Translations under genes and position numbers: made by a program
Shown: positions 16,448 to 24,812 of the stretch, in pieces
Layout of the letters: every line of letters starts with the position of its first letter
How positions within the stretch are numbered: position 1 is the stretch's first letter
Notes under the pieces: generated by a model
What the model saw: only the letters and a program-made list of their open reading frames with translations
What the model was told of the DNA's origin: nothing
The model's database searches: none
Origin: Martinezella rhizogenes
GTDB taxonomy: Bacteria; Pseudomonadota; Alphaproteobacteria; Rhizobiales; Rhizobiaceae
Assembly: GCF_027460065.1 (NCBI RefSeq)
Contig: NZ_JAPYZZ010000002.1
Location: 124,001-188,000, forward strand
Reading direction: 5' to 3'
DNA: 64,000 nucleotides

Positions 16448-17497
16448 TCAAAGTCCAAGAAGACGGCGATTGGCGGCACCATCGATGCCGCTCTTGGCGA
16501 AATCGTCGAAAGCCCGCTCGGTCACGCGGATGATGTGATTTTCAATTAAGCTTGCGCCTTCACGCGCGCCGTCTTCCGGGTGTTTCAGCGCGCATTCCCA
16601 TTCCAGCACCGCCCAGCCGTCAAAGTCATATTGGGTCAGCTTGGAAAACACCGCGCCGAAATCGACATGCCCGTCGCCCAGCGAACGGAAACGACCAGGC
16701 CGGTCGACCCAGCTCTGATAACCGCCATAAACGCCGGAACGGCCAGTCGGATTGAACTCGGCATCCTTGACGTGAAAGGCACGGATTCGCTCGTGGTAGA
16801 TATCGATGAAATCGAGATAATCCATCGCCTGCAGCACGAAATGCGAGGGATCGTAGAGAAGGTTGGCGCGCGCATGATGACCGGTGGCGTCAAGGAAACG
16901 CTCGAAAGTGACGCCGTCATGCAGGTCCTCACCCGGATGCAGCTCGTAGCAGAGATCGATGCCATTCTCCTCGAAGACATCGAGAATGGGTGTCCAGCGC
17001 TTGCCGAGTTCGGCAAAGGCCATTTCGACAAGCCCGGCCGGACGCTGTGGCCATGGGTAAACGAACGGCCAGGCAAGCGCGCCGGAGAAAGTCGCATGGC
17101 TCTTGAGGCCAAGGTGCTGCGAGGCTTTCGCCGCACACTTCAGCTGATTGACGGCCCATTCCTGCCGCGCCTGCGGTTTGCCGCGCAGTTCGGCCGGCGC
17201 GAAACCGTCGAACATTTCATTATAAACGGGATGAACGGCGACAAGCTGGCCCTGAATATGCGTCGAAAGCTCGGTGATCTCGACGCCGATCTCGGCCAGA
17301 CGACCCTTGATATCGTCGCAATAGGTCTTGGAGGCGGCGGCCTTTTCCAGATCGAAGAGTTTGGGATCGGTCGGCACCTGAATGCCCTTGTAACCGAGCG
17401 AAGCCGCCCATTGGCCGAGATTGTCGAGCGTGTCGAAAGGGGCCTCGTCTCCGGCAAATTGCGCGAGGAAAATTGCCGGGCCTTTGATCGTCTTCAT
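16448..17497 (-). CDS. Cytoplasmic sugar isomerase/epimerase-like TIM barrel protein
   Basis: The 349-residue protein is of the xylose isomerase-like/AP endonuclease 2 superfamily: GYKGIQVPTDPKLFDLEKAA, CYELHPGEDLHDG, LYDPSHFVLQAMDYLDFI, RAFHVKDAEFNP, AVLEWECALK. The Glu, Asp/His and Glu metal-site residues of the barrel are visible, and it has no signal peptide. It is translated just before the Gfo/Idh gene and after the LacI regulator, so it probably acts on the imported sugar or on the product of the dehydrogenase. The exact reaction cannot be told from the sequence. Confidence 0.85.
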   Translation of the reverse strand: MKTIKGPAIFLAQFAGDEAPFDTLDNLGQWAASLGYKGIQVPTDPKLFDLEKAAASKTYCDDIKGRLAEIGVEITELSTHIQGQLVAVHPVYNEMFDGFAPAELRGKPQARQEWAVNQLKCAAKASQHLGLKSHATFSGALAWPFVYPWPQRPAGLVEMAFAELGKRWTPILDVFEENGIDLCYELHPGEDLHDGVTFERFLDATGHHARANLLYDPSHFVLQAMDYLDFIDIYHERIRAFHVKDAEFNPTGRSGVYGGYQSWVDRPGRFRSLGDGHVDFGAVFSKLTQYDFDGWAVLEWECALKHPEDGAREGASLIENHIIRVTERAFDDFAKSGIDGAANRRLLGL

Positions 17498-17530
17498 GTC
17501 CTTACACTCCTTGCATTCACAGTCTGGCCG

Positions 17531-18553
17531 CTACCGATGCGGCGGGCGGCAGGGCGCGACCGAGCCGCGCACCACCAGTTCCGTATCCAGCACGATGGTT
17601 TCAGCCGTGCGTTTTCCGTTCAATCTGTCCACCATCAGCGCCATGGCCCTGCGGCCCATTTCCTGGCGGGGCTGGCGCACCGTCGTCAGTGGCGGCTCAA
17701 ACGCATTGGCGAAGATGATGTCGTCGAAGCCGATGACGGAGACGTCGGCCGGAACCGAAACCCCACGCGCCCGCAACTCGCTGATCGCGCCAATCGCCAT
17801 CTGGTCGCTCGATGCGAAGATCGCGGTAAAGGTGATGCCGCCTTCGAGAAGGCCGGTTATCGCCTGACGGCCGGCCTCGATGCTGTAGTCGCCCGTCACC
17901 ACCAGTTCGTCGGTGTAGGTTATGCCAGCCTCGGCAAGTGCTGCGCGGTACCCGTCGAAACGCTCCTGCGCCAGACTTTCCGGAACGGGACCGGCCAGAT
18001 GCACGATCTCTTTATGCCCCGCCTCGATGAGGTGCCGCATGGCATTCATGGAAGCGGCACGGTTGTCCACCTTGACGGTCGGCAGCGCGAGGCCGGGCAC
18101 CGTCTCCGACGCGATGACGATCGGCGGCAGCGCGTCGCCCTGATCGAGAAGCTCGGAGGGAAACTGGCCGGTCATCAGGATCAACCCGTCGGCATGTTTC
18201 TGGCGCACCATGTCGATATGGGTCGCTACGCGGTTCTCGTCGTTGCGGGCATCGCCCATCAGCACCTTGAAGCCCGCTTCGCCCGCCGCTTCTTCCACGC
18301 CCTTGTAGATTTCGAGATAAAACGGGTTGCCGATATCGCGAACGAGAAGGATGACGGTGTTGTTGGATTGGCGGCGGAAGCTTGCCGCCTGCGCATTGGG
18401 AACGAAGTTCGCCTGCCGCACGGCGTCGAAAACCTTCTTGCGGGTCTCCGGGCGAACCTTGTCGGGTTGCTGCAGCGCCCGCGATACGGTCGCGATGGAA
18501 ACGCCCGCGAGAGCTGCAACTTCCCTGATATTCGAACCTTGGTCTTTGCTCAT
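17531..18553 (-). CDS. LacI-family transcriptional regulator
   Basis: The 340-residue regulator begins with the LacI helix-turn-helix (IREVAALAGVSIATVSRALQQPDKVRPETRKKVFDAV) and a hinge. A periplasmic-binding-protein-like effector domain follows (NTVILLVRDIGNPFYLEIYKGVEEAAGEAG; VIGFDDIIFANAFEPPLTTV). It lies inside the operon, 3 bases after the second permease gene, so it probably autoregulates. The likely operator is the double AACCGKTT element upstream of the binding protein gene at 23121-23158. Confidence 0.92.
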   Translation of the reverse strand: MSKDQGSNIREVAALAGVSIATVSRALQQPDKVRPETRKKVFDAVRQANFVPNAQAASFRRQSNNTVILLVRDIGNPFYLEIYKGVEEAAGEAGFKVLMGDARNDENRVATHIDMVRQKHADGLILMTGQFPSELLDQGDALPPIVIASETVPGLALPTVKVDNRAASMNAMRHLIEAGHKEIVHLAGPVPESLAQERFDGYRAALAEAGITYTDELVVTGDYSIEAGRQAITGLLEGGITFTAIFASSDQMAIGAISELRARGVSVPADVSVIGFDDIIFANAFEPPLTTVRQPRQEMGRRAMALMVDRLNGKRTAETIVLDTELVVRGSVAPCRPPHR

Positions 18554-18556
18554 CTG

Positions 18557-19525
18557 TCACACACGCAACTGCTTTTGGCGGCCATAAAGCAGCATCAGCG
18601 CTAGCAACGTGACACCGAATATGATCTGCCGGGCCCATACATCGAGGTTGAGCGTTATCAGTACGCTTTGCAGAATGGTGAGCGCAACTGCTCCGGCCAT
18701 CGTTCCGACATATCCGCCCGCACCGCCGGCAAGCGAGGTGCCGCCGATGACAACCGCGATGATCGACGGAAGCACATATTGGTCGCCGACGGAGATGAAG
18801 GACGTGCCGGTGTAACCGATGACGCACACCCCGGTCAGCCCGGCAAACAGGCCGGAAAGGCCATAAAGCAGCGTGCGGATCAAAGAGACGGGCAATCCGG
18901 TGAGCGTCGCTGCCCGCTCGTTGGAGCCGATGGCGTAGATGGCGAAACCGAAGGCGGTGCGGCGCAGCACGAACAGCATGATTGCGGCGATGCCCAGCCA
19001 GACGAACAACACGCCGGGAATACCGAAGATGAGCGGACGGTTGATGAAACCCGCCAGCAGGGGCGCTGCCGCACCTGATGGAACGCCCTGCGAATAAACG
19101 ACCAGCCCGCCCTGAATGACGGCCGTCATGCCAAGCGTCATGACCAGCGGCGGAATGCGCACGAAGGTGATGCCGAGGCCGTTGATGAGGCCGATCAGGA
19201 AGGGAATGCCGCCGGCAACGAGAATGGCAAGCGGAATGCCGGCATTCTGGCCGTTCATCATATTGCCGGCAAGGACGGCGCCAAGCGAGATCATCGCGCC
19301 GACGGAAAGGTCGATGCCTTCACGGCCGCCGAGGATGACGAGGTTCTGGCCCGCCGCGACGATTCCGAGAATGGCGGCAATCGTCAGCAGCCGCACGATC
19401 TGCGAGCCCTGTGCGAAGCCGGGCGACAGCAACTCGCCGACCAGCAGCAGGAAGGCCGATGCGCCAATGGCGATGGTCAGGGGATCGGTAAGGAGGGTTT
19501 TGATTTGCAAGCCGGGATTGGTCAT
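18557..19525 (-). CDS. Ribose-type sugar ABC transporter permease
   Basis: The 322-residue membrane protein is of the RbsC/BPD_transp_2 family, with about nine hydrophobic segments. Characteristic motifs are NLVILGGREGIDLSVGAMISLGAV, the YAIGSNERAATLTGLPV EAA-like loop, and VVIGGTSLAGGAGGYVGTMAGA. It is the second of two permease genes, one base after the first, so the inner-membrane channel is probably a heterodimer. Transport is powered by the ATPase at 20468. Confidence 0.92.
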   Translation of the reverse strand: MTNPGLQIKTLLTDPLTIAIGASAFLLLVGELLSPGFAQGSQIVRLLTIAAILGIVAAGQNLVILGGREGIDLSVGAMISLGAVLAGNMMNGQNAGIPLAILVAGGIPFLIGLINGLGITFVRIPPLVMTLGMTAVIQGGLVVYSQGVPSGAAAPLLAGFINRPLIFGIPGVLFVWLGIAAIMLFVLRRTAFGFAIYAIGSNERAATLTGLPVSLIRTLLYGLSGLFAGLTGVCVIGYTGTSFISVGDQYVLPSIIAVVIGGTSLAGGAGGYVGTMAGAVALTILQSVLITLNLDVWARQIIFGVTLLALMLLYGRQKQLRV

Positions 19526-19526
19526 A

Positions 19527-20471
19527 TCAACGCCTCGTCACCAGAACACCGCCGGCCAGCGCCGTCAGCACGATCAAACCCTGCACCAATGTCTGGTACT
19601 CGAAAGGCAGACCCGCAAAGAAAATCACATTACCGATCATGCCGAGCACCAGCGCGCCGGCAATCGACCCCGTCGAGCTGCCGAAGCCGCCGGACAATGC
19701 GGTGCCGCCCAAAACCACCGCCGAGATGGAAGACAGCGCCAGACTTGCGCCGAGCAGCGGGTCGCCCGAGGCGGTTTCGCCCGTCAGGCACAGCGCTGCC
19801 AGCGCCGAAAACAGACCGGAGATCATATATGCGCCGATGCGGATGCCGGAAAGGCGCAGACCCGTCTGGAAGGCGCCGGTGCGATTGCCGCCGACGGCAA
19901 GCAGATGCGTGTGGAAAGGAATGCGCGACACGATCAGCGTGAAAGCGATGCCCGCCAGCAGTACCCACAGCACGAAGGGCAGGCCGATGAAGCTGCCGGA
20001 ATAGGTCTGCCAATAGGCTTCCGGCACCGGAAGACCTGCCTGCGGCAGGACCCAGATCGCCAGACCGGCAAAAATGATACCGGTTGCGAAAGTGGTGACG
20101 ATCGGCTGGAAGCGCAGGCCGGAAATGAAGAAACCATTGACCAGTCCACATAGCAGCCCGACAGCCGCACCCGCCGCCATACCGGCGAAGACAGCACCCG
20201 TCGTGCCGCCGAGTGCGGCGATGACGCTGACGGTGACGACATTGGCGAGCGCCACGATGCTGCCGACCGAAAGATCGATATCACCCGCCAGAATGACATA
20301 GGTCTGGCCGATGGCGACCAGGATCAGCGGCAGAAACGTCGTCAGGTTCGATTGCAGCACGGAAGGCTGAACGAAGGATGGCTGCAGAAACGTATTCACG
20401 GCAACGAGAACGGCCAGAACGACGAGGGTGATGATCCAGGGTTGCCTGCGCAGAACGCCTTGGGAATTCAT
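19527..20471 (-). CDS. Ribose-type sugar ABC transporter permease
   Basis: The 314-residue permease of the RbsC family has YVILAGDIDLSVGSIVALANVV, the loop LLAVGGNRTGAFQTGLRLSGI, and AVVLGGTALSGGFGSSTGSIAGA. ATG 20471 overlaps the stop of the ATPase gene as ATGA, indicating coupled translation. The longer frame upstream overlaps the ATPase gene and is not coding. It pairs with the permease at 18557. Confidence 0.92.
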   Translation of the reverse strand: MNSQGVLRRQPWIITLVVLAVLVAVNTFLQPSFVQPSVLQSNLTTFLPLILVAIGQTYVILAGDIDLSVGSIVALANVVTVSVIAALGGTTGAVFAGMAAGAAVGLLCGLVNGFFISGLRFQPIVTTFATGIIFAGLAIWVLPQAGLPVPEAYWQTYSGSFIGLPFVLWVLLAGIAFTLIVSRIPFHTHLLAVGGNRTGAFQTGLRLSGIRIGAYMISGLFSALAALCLTGETASGDPLLGASLALSSISAVVLGGTALSGGFGSSTGSIAGALVLGMIGNVIFFAGLPFEYQTLVQGLIVLTALAGGVLVTRR

Positions 20472-21961
20472 GCGGCGTCTCCATAGGCGGCGCGGGTCAT
20501 GTTGACGGATGTCATGTCGGCTCCGGTCAGTTCCGCAGAGATGCGTCCGCCGTTGAACACGAGAATGCGGTCGGCATATTCGAGGATTTCCGCATCCTCC
20601 GAGGAATAAAGAAGGATGGTCGCACCGGCATCGGCCTGCTGACGCATCAGCGCAAAAAGATCGGCCTTGGCGCCGAGATCGATACCCTTGGTCGGGTCGT
20701 CGAGCAGCAGCAATTTCGGAGCGGTGGCGAGCCAACGGGAGATGAAGATTTTCTGCTGGTTGCCGCCTGAAAGCGTGCCGATCGGCATATCGAGGCCGGC
20801 AAACTTCGTCTTCATGTCATCCGCGACCTTCTGTACGCGCGGCTTCAGCGTCGTGGGACGGACCAACCGCATCTTTTCGCGCACCATCAGCGCCGCGACG
20901 AGATTTTCGAAGATCGACCGGCCCTGAAGGGAAGCGTCACGGCCACGGTCGCCAGAGACATAGGCAAAACCACTATGAACCGCCTGCGAAGGCTTGCCGA
21001 TGATGATTTCACGGCCCTCAAATCGGATTTGGCCGGTAGCAAATGGGCTGGCACCGAAAAGACCCTTCAGCAAGGCCGACTGGCCCTGACCCTGCAAGCC
21101 GGCCAGACCGACGATTTCGCCCGGATAGGCGTCCAGAGAGACACCGCGAACGCCCTCACCCGCCACATCCGTCAGCTTCAGGCTCGGCACAGCAGCCGAA
21201 CGCCCGTTCTGACGGGCAGGAGCGGCCCGAACATCGCCGACCATGTCGTGCACGACGGCTTCACGGGTGGTGGCTGCCGTATCGAGTTCGGAAATCGTCG
21301 CGCCGTTGCGCATCACGGTAATGCGGTCGCAGACGGCAAAGACCTCGTCGAGACGGTGGGAAATCATGATGGTCGAGATACCGTCCGCCTTCTTGGCCCG
21401 GAGTATCTCGAAAAAACGCTGGGACTGACGGCCATCGAGCGCCGCCGTCGCCTCGTCCATGATCATCAGGCTGGCATTCTGGGCGAAGACCTTGAGGATT
21501 TCGACGAGCTGGCGCTGATCGGGCGGCAGATAGCCAACGATTGCGTCCGGCTCCAGCCCCTCGCCCGCCACGCCGTCAAACAGCGCGATCAGCCTCGCCG
21601 CTTCGGCTTTCAGGGCTTTGCCGTCAACAAAAATGCCGCGTTTCGGCTCGCGGCCAAGAAAGATATTGTCGGCGACGGAAAGCTGCGGAATGAGGCTCAG
21701 CTCCTGATAAAACAGGGCGATGCCGGCATTTTCTGCGTCACGCGGGCTTTTGAAGCGCACTTCCGCACCGTTGAACCTGATCGTGCCGCTGGTTGGCGCA
21801 ACCGCGCCCGCAACGATCTTGCAAAGCGTGCTCTTGCCGCAGCCATTGGCGCCCAGCAGCGCGTGAATTTCACCGCGACCGACGGTCAACCTGCCGGCGG
21901 AAAGCGCGCGCACGGCGCCAAAATTCTTCGTTATGCCGGCCGCTTCCAAAGCGTTCGCCAT
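20468..21961 (-). CDS. Ribose-type sugar ABC transporter ATP-binding protein (two NBDs)
   Basis: The 497-residue RbsA-type protein has two nucleotide-binding domains in tandem. The first has an intact Walker A (GANGCGKST) and Walker B (LMIMDEATAALD) but a degenerate signature (LPPDQRQLVEI). The second has a degenerate Walker A (GLQGQGQSALL) but an intact signature (LSGGNQQK) and LLLLDDPTKGIDLGAK. This complementary asymmetry is usual in the family. I chose ATG 21961 with GGGGA upstream, nine codons inside the maximal frame. It lies between the binding protein and the permeases. Confidence 0.92.
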   Translation of the reverse strand: MANALEAAGITKNFGAVRALSAGRLTVGRGEIHALLGANGCGKSTLCKIVAGAVAPTSGTIRFNGAEVRFKSPRDAENAGIALFYQELSLIPQLSVADNIFLGREPKRGIFVDGKALKAEAARLIALFDGVAGEGLEPDAIVGYLPPDQRQLVEILKVFAQNASLMIMDEATAALDGRQSQRFFEILRAKKADGISTIMISHRLDEVFAVCDRITVMRNGATISELDTAATTREAVVHDMVGDVRAAPARQNGRSAAVPSLKLTDVAGEGVRGVSLDAYPGEIVGLAGLQGQGQSALLKGLFGASPFATGQIRFEGREIIIGKPSQAVHSGFAYVSGDRGRDASLQGRSIFENLVAALMVREKMRLVRPTTLKPRVQKVADDMKTKFAGLDMPIGTLSGGNQQKIFISRWLATAPKLLLLDDPTKGIDLGAKADLFALMRQQADAGATILLYSSEDAEILEYADRILVFNGGRISAELTGADMTSVNMTRAAYGDAA

Positions 21962-22064
21962 CGCAAGTCCCCGAATAATGCTTGTCACAGGCGGATGGCC
22001 AAGGCCCTCTCCGCACTCGAAATTGTGGGTCGGGCCGGCGTTCGCCGCCAGCCCGAGAGCGGTC

Positions 22065-23087
22065 TTACTTGAAGAACTCGCCAGCCTGCTCCGGCGTCAC
22101 AGTTGCCGTGACTGACCAGTAACCAGGCTTGCCATCGGCGGCCTTGATATTGTCGGCAAGGTTGTCGTTGCTGACGAAGGGGATCGGAATATAGATGGCG
22201 TTGCCATAGGTGCCGCCGAAGACGCCGTCCTTGAATTCCTTGCCCTGCAGCTTCAGGACAGCAACGTTGAGCGCGCTGGCCATGACACCGGGAGGATTGA
22301 CCGAAGCGCCGGAATTGAACTTTTCCTTTTCCCAGCGGGTCATGAAGTCCTTGCGGATTTCACCGGTCGCGGCAATGTCCTTGGTCTTGCCGGCGGCTTC
22401 GATGGCGCGCCATGCGCCGTCCGCCATGCCGTCCTGCACCCAGACGCCGCTGATATCGGGATAGGTGGCAAGCAGGTTCTGCATGGCCTGCTGGCCCTGC
22501 GCCTGATCCCAGCTCGCATTGGCTTCGTTCAGCACCTTGATATCGGGGTATTTCTTGAACACTTCGCGGTAACCGGCGACGCGGGCTTCGTTTGCCGGGT
22601 TGCCGGCGATGCCGTTGATGGCGACGACGCTTCCCTTGCCCTTCAGCGCATCCGCAAGCCATTGTGCGGATTGGGCCGCCCATGCCTTCTGGTCGATGCC
22701 GACGTAAAGTGCATCCTTCGAGGATACTTCTGCGTCGGTGGCGATAACGAGGATGTTGCGCGCCTTGGCCTGCGCGAAGATCGGATCGAAAGCGGTCGGG
22801 CTGCCGGGATTGATCAGGATCGCATCAACGCCCTGGTTCATGAAATTGCGGATATGACCGATCTGCCCCTGCACATCGACATTACCGCTCTGGACGACGA
22901 CTTCGACCTTGACGCCCTTTTCGCCCCATGCCTTGGCGGCAGCCTGGGCCTCTTCGATCATCTGCGTGCGCCATTCGCTGCCGACGAAAGAATTGGAAAG
23001 ACCGATCTTGAAGCTCTGCTCCTGCGCGTGCACGGACGTGCCGGCCGCCAGCACCATCGCGGCGGCAGCCATCAAATGTCTAAACAT
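22065..23087 (-). CDS. Ribose-type sugar ABC transporter substrate-binding protein
   Basis: The 340-residue precursor has a Sec signal (residues 1-21, AAGTSVHA-QEQ). The mature protein follows the periplasmic sugar-binding fold: FKIGLSNSFVGSEWRTQMIEEAQAAAK, VDAILINPGSPTAFDPIFAQAK, VVAINGIAGNPANEARVAGYREVFKKYP. It is the first gene of the long minus-strand operon and has the LacI-type operator just upstream. ATG 23087 follows GGAGGAGC. The ligand is unknown; ribose-type binders recognise pentoses, inositols or other monosaccharides. Confidence 0.92.
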   Translation of the reverse strand: MFRHLMAAAAMVLAAGTSVHAQEQSFKIGLSNSFVGSEWRTQMIEEAQAAAKAWGEKGVKVEVVVQSGNVDVQGQIGHIRNFMNQGVDAILINPGSPTAFDPIFAQAKARNILVIATDAEVSSKDALYVGIDQKAWAAQSAQWLADALKGKGSVVAINGIAGNPANEARVAGYREVFKKYPDIKVLNEANASWDQAQGQQAMQNLLATYPDISGVWVQDGMADGAWRAIEAAGKTKDIAATGEIRKDFMTRWEKEKFNSGASVNPPGVMASALNVAVLKLQGKEFKDGVFGGTYGNAIYIPIPFVSNDNLADNIKAADGKPGYWSVTATVTPEQAGEFFK

Positions 23088-23120
23088 GAAAGTTTGCTCC
23101 TCCAAGCACGGTTCTCACCG

Positions 23121-23158
23121 ATGAAACCGTTTACATCGACAAATGTAACCGGTTTCAT
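23121..23158. promoter_or_regulatory. Double LacI-type operator
   Basis: ATGAAACCGTTTACAT (23121-23136) and ATGTAACCGGTTTCAT (23143-23158) are inverted copies with one mismatch, 6 bases apart. Each holds a LacI-family core (AACCGTTT, AACCGGTT). They lie 34 bases before the binding-protein gene. The regulator encoded at 17531 is the likely ligand, which I infer from operon context. Confidence 0.72.
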
Positions 23159-23332
23159 ATTCGAGTCAATCCCGAGAATGATTTTTATCGAGATAGGTAT
23201 GAGAGAATGAAATGCCGACCGGCCGCTGCGGAAAGTGCCAATTAAGGAGCAAAGATAATCTCCTTCAAAACGGGGTATAAAGACGCACCGCACCTGCCGC
23301 TTGATCGGCTTCTCATTCCCCTGTGGACAAGA

Positions 23333-23356
23333 GGCGATTTCCCGCATCAAATCGCC
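23333..23356. promoter_or_regulatory. Inverted repeat upstream of the cupin gene
   Basis: GGCGATTT (23333-23340) and AAATCGCC (23349-23356) form perfect 8-base arms around 8 bases, ending 26 bases before the cupin start. It could be an operator or a leader hairpin; no regulator gene is adjacent. Confidence 0.4.
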
Positions 23357-23382
23357 GCACGAGACAAGTCAGGAGAATGACC

Positions 23383-23778
23383 ATGGAAATATTGCGCGCT
23401 GGAACACGGGCATCGGCCAAAGGCCCGGACGGCTGGTTTACCGGTACGGTCCGCATCGATCCGCTCTTCAACCCCTTCGATGCCGAGCGGGTGCAGGGTG
23501 CACAGGTCACCTTTGAACCCGGCGCCCGCACCGCCTGGCACACCCATCCCCTTGGCCAGACCCTGATCGTGGTTTCCGGCCTCGGCCGCGCCCAGCGTGA
23601 GGGCGGCCCGGTGGAGGAGATTCGCCCCGGCGATATCGTCTGGTTCGCGCCGGGCGAAAGACACTGGCACGGCGCCGCACCCAATATCGCCATGACCCAC
23701 ATTGCACTTCAGGAGGTGAAAGATGGCAAGGTGGTGGACTGGATGGAGCATGTGACGGATGACCAGTATGGTATTTGA
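23383..23778 (+). CDS. Small cupin, similar to cupin-type hydroxynitrile lyases
   Basis: The 131-residue single cupin domain has metal-binding motifs [17 protein letters not shown] (two His, Gln) and [10 protein letters not shown] (His). The stretches [20 protein letters not shown] and [13 protein letters not shown] resemble, from memory, the manganese cupin (R)-selective hydroxynitrile lyases such as that of Granulicella. Those enzymes interconvert mandelonitrile and benzaldehyde plus HCN, but the natural role is unclear. I chose ATG 23383, with AGGAGA seven bases upstream, over ATG 23377. It is a single gene, divergent from the ribose-type transporter operon. Confidence 0.85.
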   Translation: MEILRAGTRASAKGPDGWFTGTVRIDPLFNPFDAERVQGAQVTFEPGARTAWHTHPLGQTLIVVSGLGRAQREGGPVEEIRPGDIVWFAPGERHWHGAAPNIAMTHIALQEVKDGKVVDWMEHVTDDQYGI

Positions 23779-23936
23779 TGAAGTAGCTGCAATTGGCTCA
23801 ATGCCGTTTCGCCCCGCCCGCTTGCGACAAGTTTTTTAAACCATCATGCCAAAGATCGCGAAGGCCATATGGCTTGAATCATCCATGCCTGTATAAAACG
23901 CTACCATCCTGTTGATAGAAACCCCGGGGATATCGG

Positions 23937-24812
23937 ATGAATTCAGAGCGTCGTGGCGTTCTCGCACTTCTGGGCGGTCTTGTGCTGGCAAGGCCGTCTC
24001 TCGGCGCAGCTTCGAGCAAGCCGGCAGCCGTTGCCGCCTCCCGTTCCAGTTACCAGCCGCGACATATCCTCTGTTTTCTCGGCCCGGAAAACGGGCTGGC
24101 GGCTCTCCAGAAGAGTGCCCGGGCCGCGGTCGATGATTTCGCGCCCGATTTCAGCCTTGATGAGGATTATTCGCAGGATGAGCCGGACGACCGGATGGAC
24201 CGTTCCTTCAATGTCTGCTGGGACCGTGTCGACCCCGACGCCCACCAGCTGTCCGATGAGGAGGCCGTCGCCGGGCACGGCTCGGTTCTTTATGTGCTTG
24301 GCCCGTCCATGGATGCCGAAACAACCGTGAAGACATCCGCAACTGCGCTTAGATTCGTACAGCATATGCTCGATAACGGCGCCATCGCCGTGAAGGGAGA
24401 AAGTGCCGGCGTTGCCCATGGGGCAAGGCGCTGGAAGCAACTCTTCGAACAATCGCGCAGCGAAGCTGCTGCCGATGACGGGATGGCGCTTGCCAGAACC
24501 TGCCGTTTGGCTTTCGCACGCCGCCCCATAGGCGGTGATGCCGACGGGATGATGAGCGTCGGGTTTCACCTGATTGGATTGCCAGATGTGCAGGTGCGCT
24601 TTACCAAAAACGGCGATCAGCCGTCCACGAACACAGAACAGCTAAAGATCGCCGCGCTGATAGACGATATCGCCGATCAAATGGCGCGTGACGGCGTCGA
24701 AGCGACCGTGAAGGATCGTCGCGCCACCCTGGCCGACGATACACGCTATGAGGAAGACGAATATAAATTCAATCCTTTCGGCGTCGTGAGCATTAACGAC
24801 GTCAAGCTTTAA
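23937..24812 (+). CDS. Secreted protein of unknown function
   Basis: The 291-residue product is not assigned to a family. It starts MNSERRGVLALLGGLVLARPSLGA, a signal with adjacent arginines that could be Tat or Sec. A very acidic stretch follows near residues 66-88 (DDFAPDFSLDEDYSQDEPDD). A conserved-looking core is TVKTSATALRFVQHMLDNGAIAVKGESAGVAHGARRW. That core faintly recalls DUF4261-type proteins, but I would not assign it. The 3' end overlaps the convergent LacI gene by 11 bases. There are no clear catalytic motifs. Confidence 0.65.
   Translation: MNSERRGVLALLGGLVLARPSLGAASSKPAAVAASRSSYQPRHILCFLGPENGLAALQKSARAAVDDFAPDFSLDEDYSQDEPDDRMDRSFNVCWDRVDPDAHQLSDEEAVAGHGSVLYVLGPSMDAETTVKTSATALRFVQHMLDNGAIAVKGESAGVAHGARRWKQLFEQSRSEAAADDGMALARTCRLAFARRPIGGDADGMMSVGFHLIGLPDVQVRFTKNGDQPSTNTEQLKIAALIDDIADQMARDGVEATVKDRRATLADDTRYEEDEYKFNPFGVVSINDVKL

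Noticed and set aside
16580..18604. 674-codon plus-strand frame opposite the isomerase and LacI genes
   Set aside because: It is antisense to two well-supported genes and has no recognisable domain.
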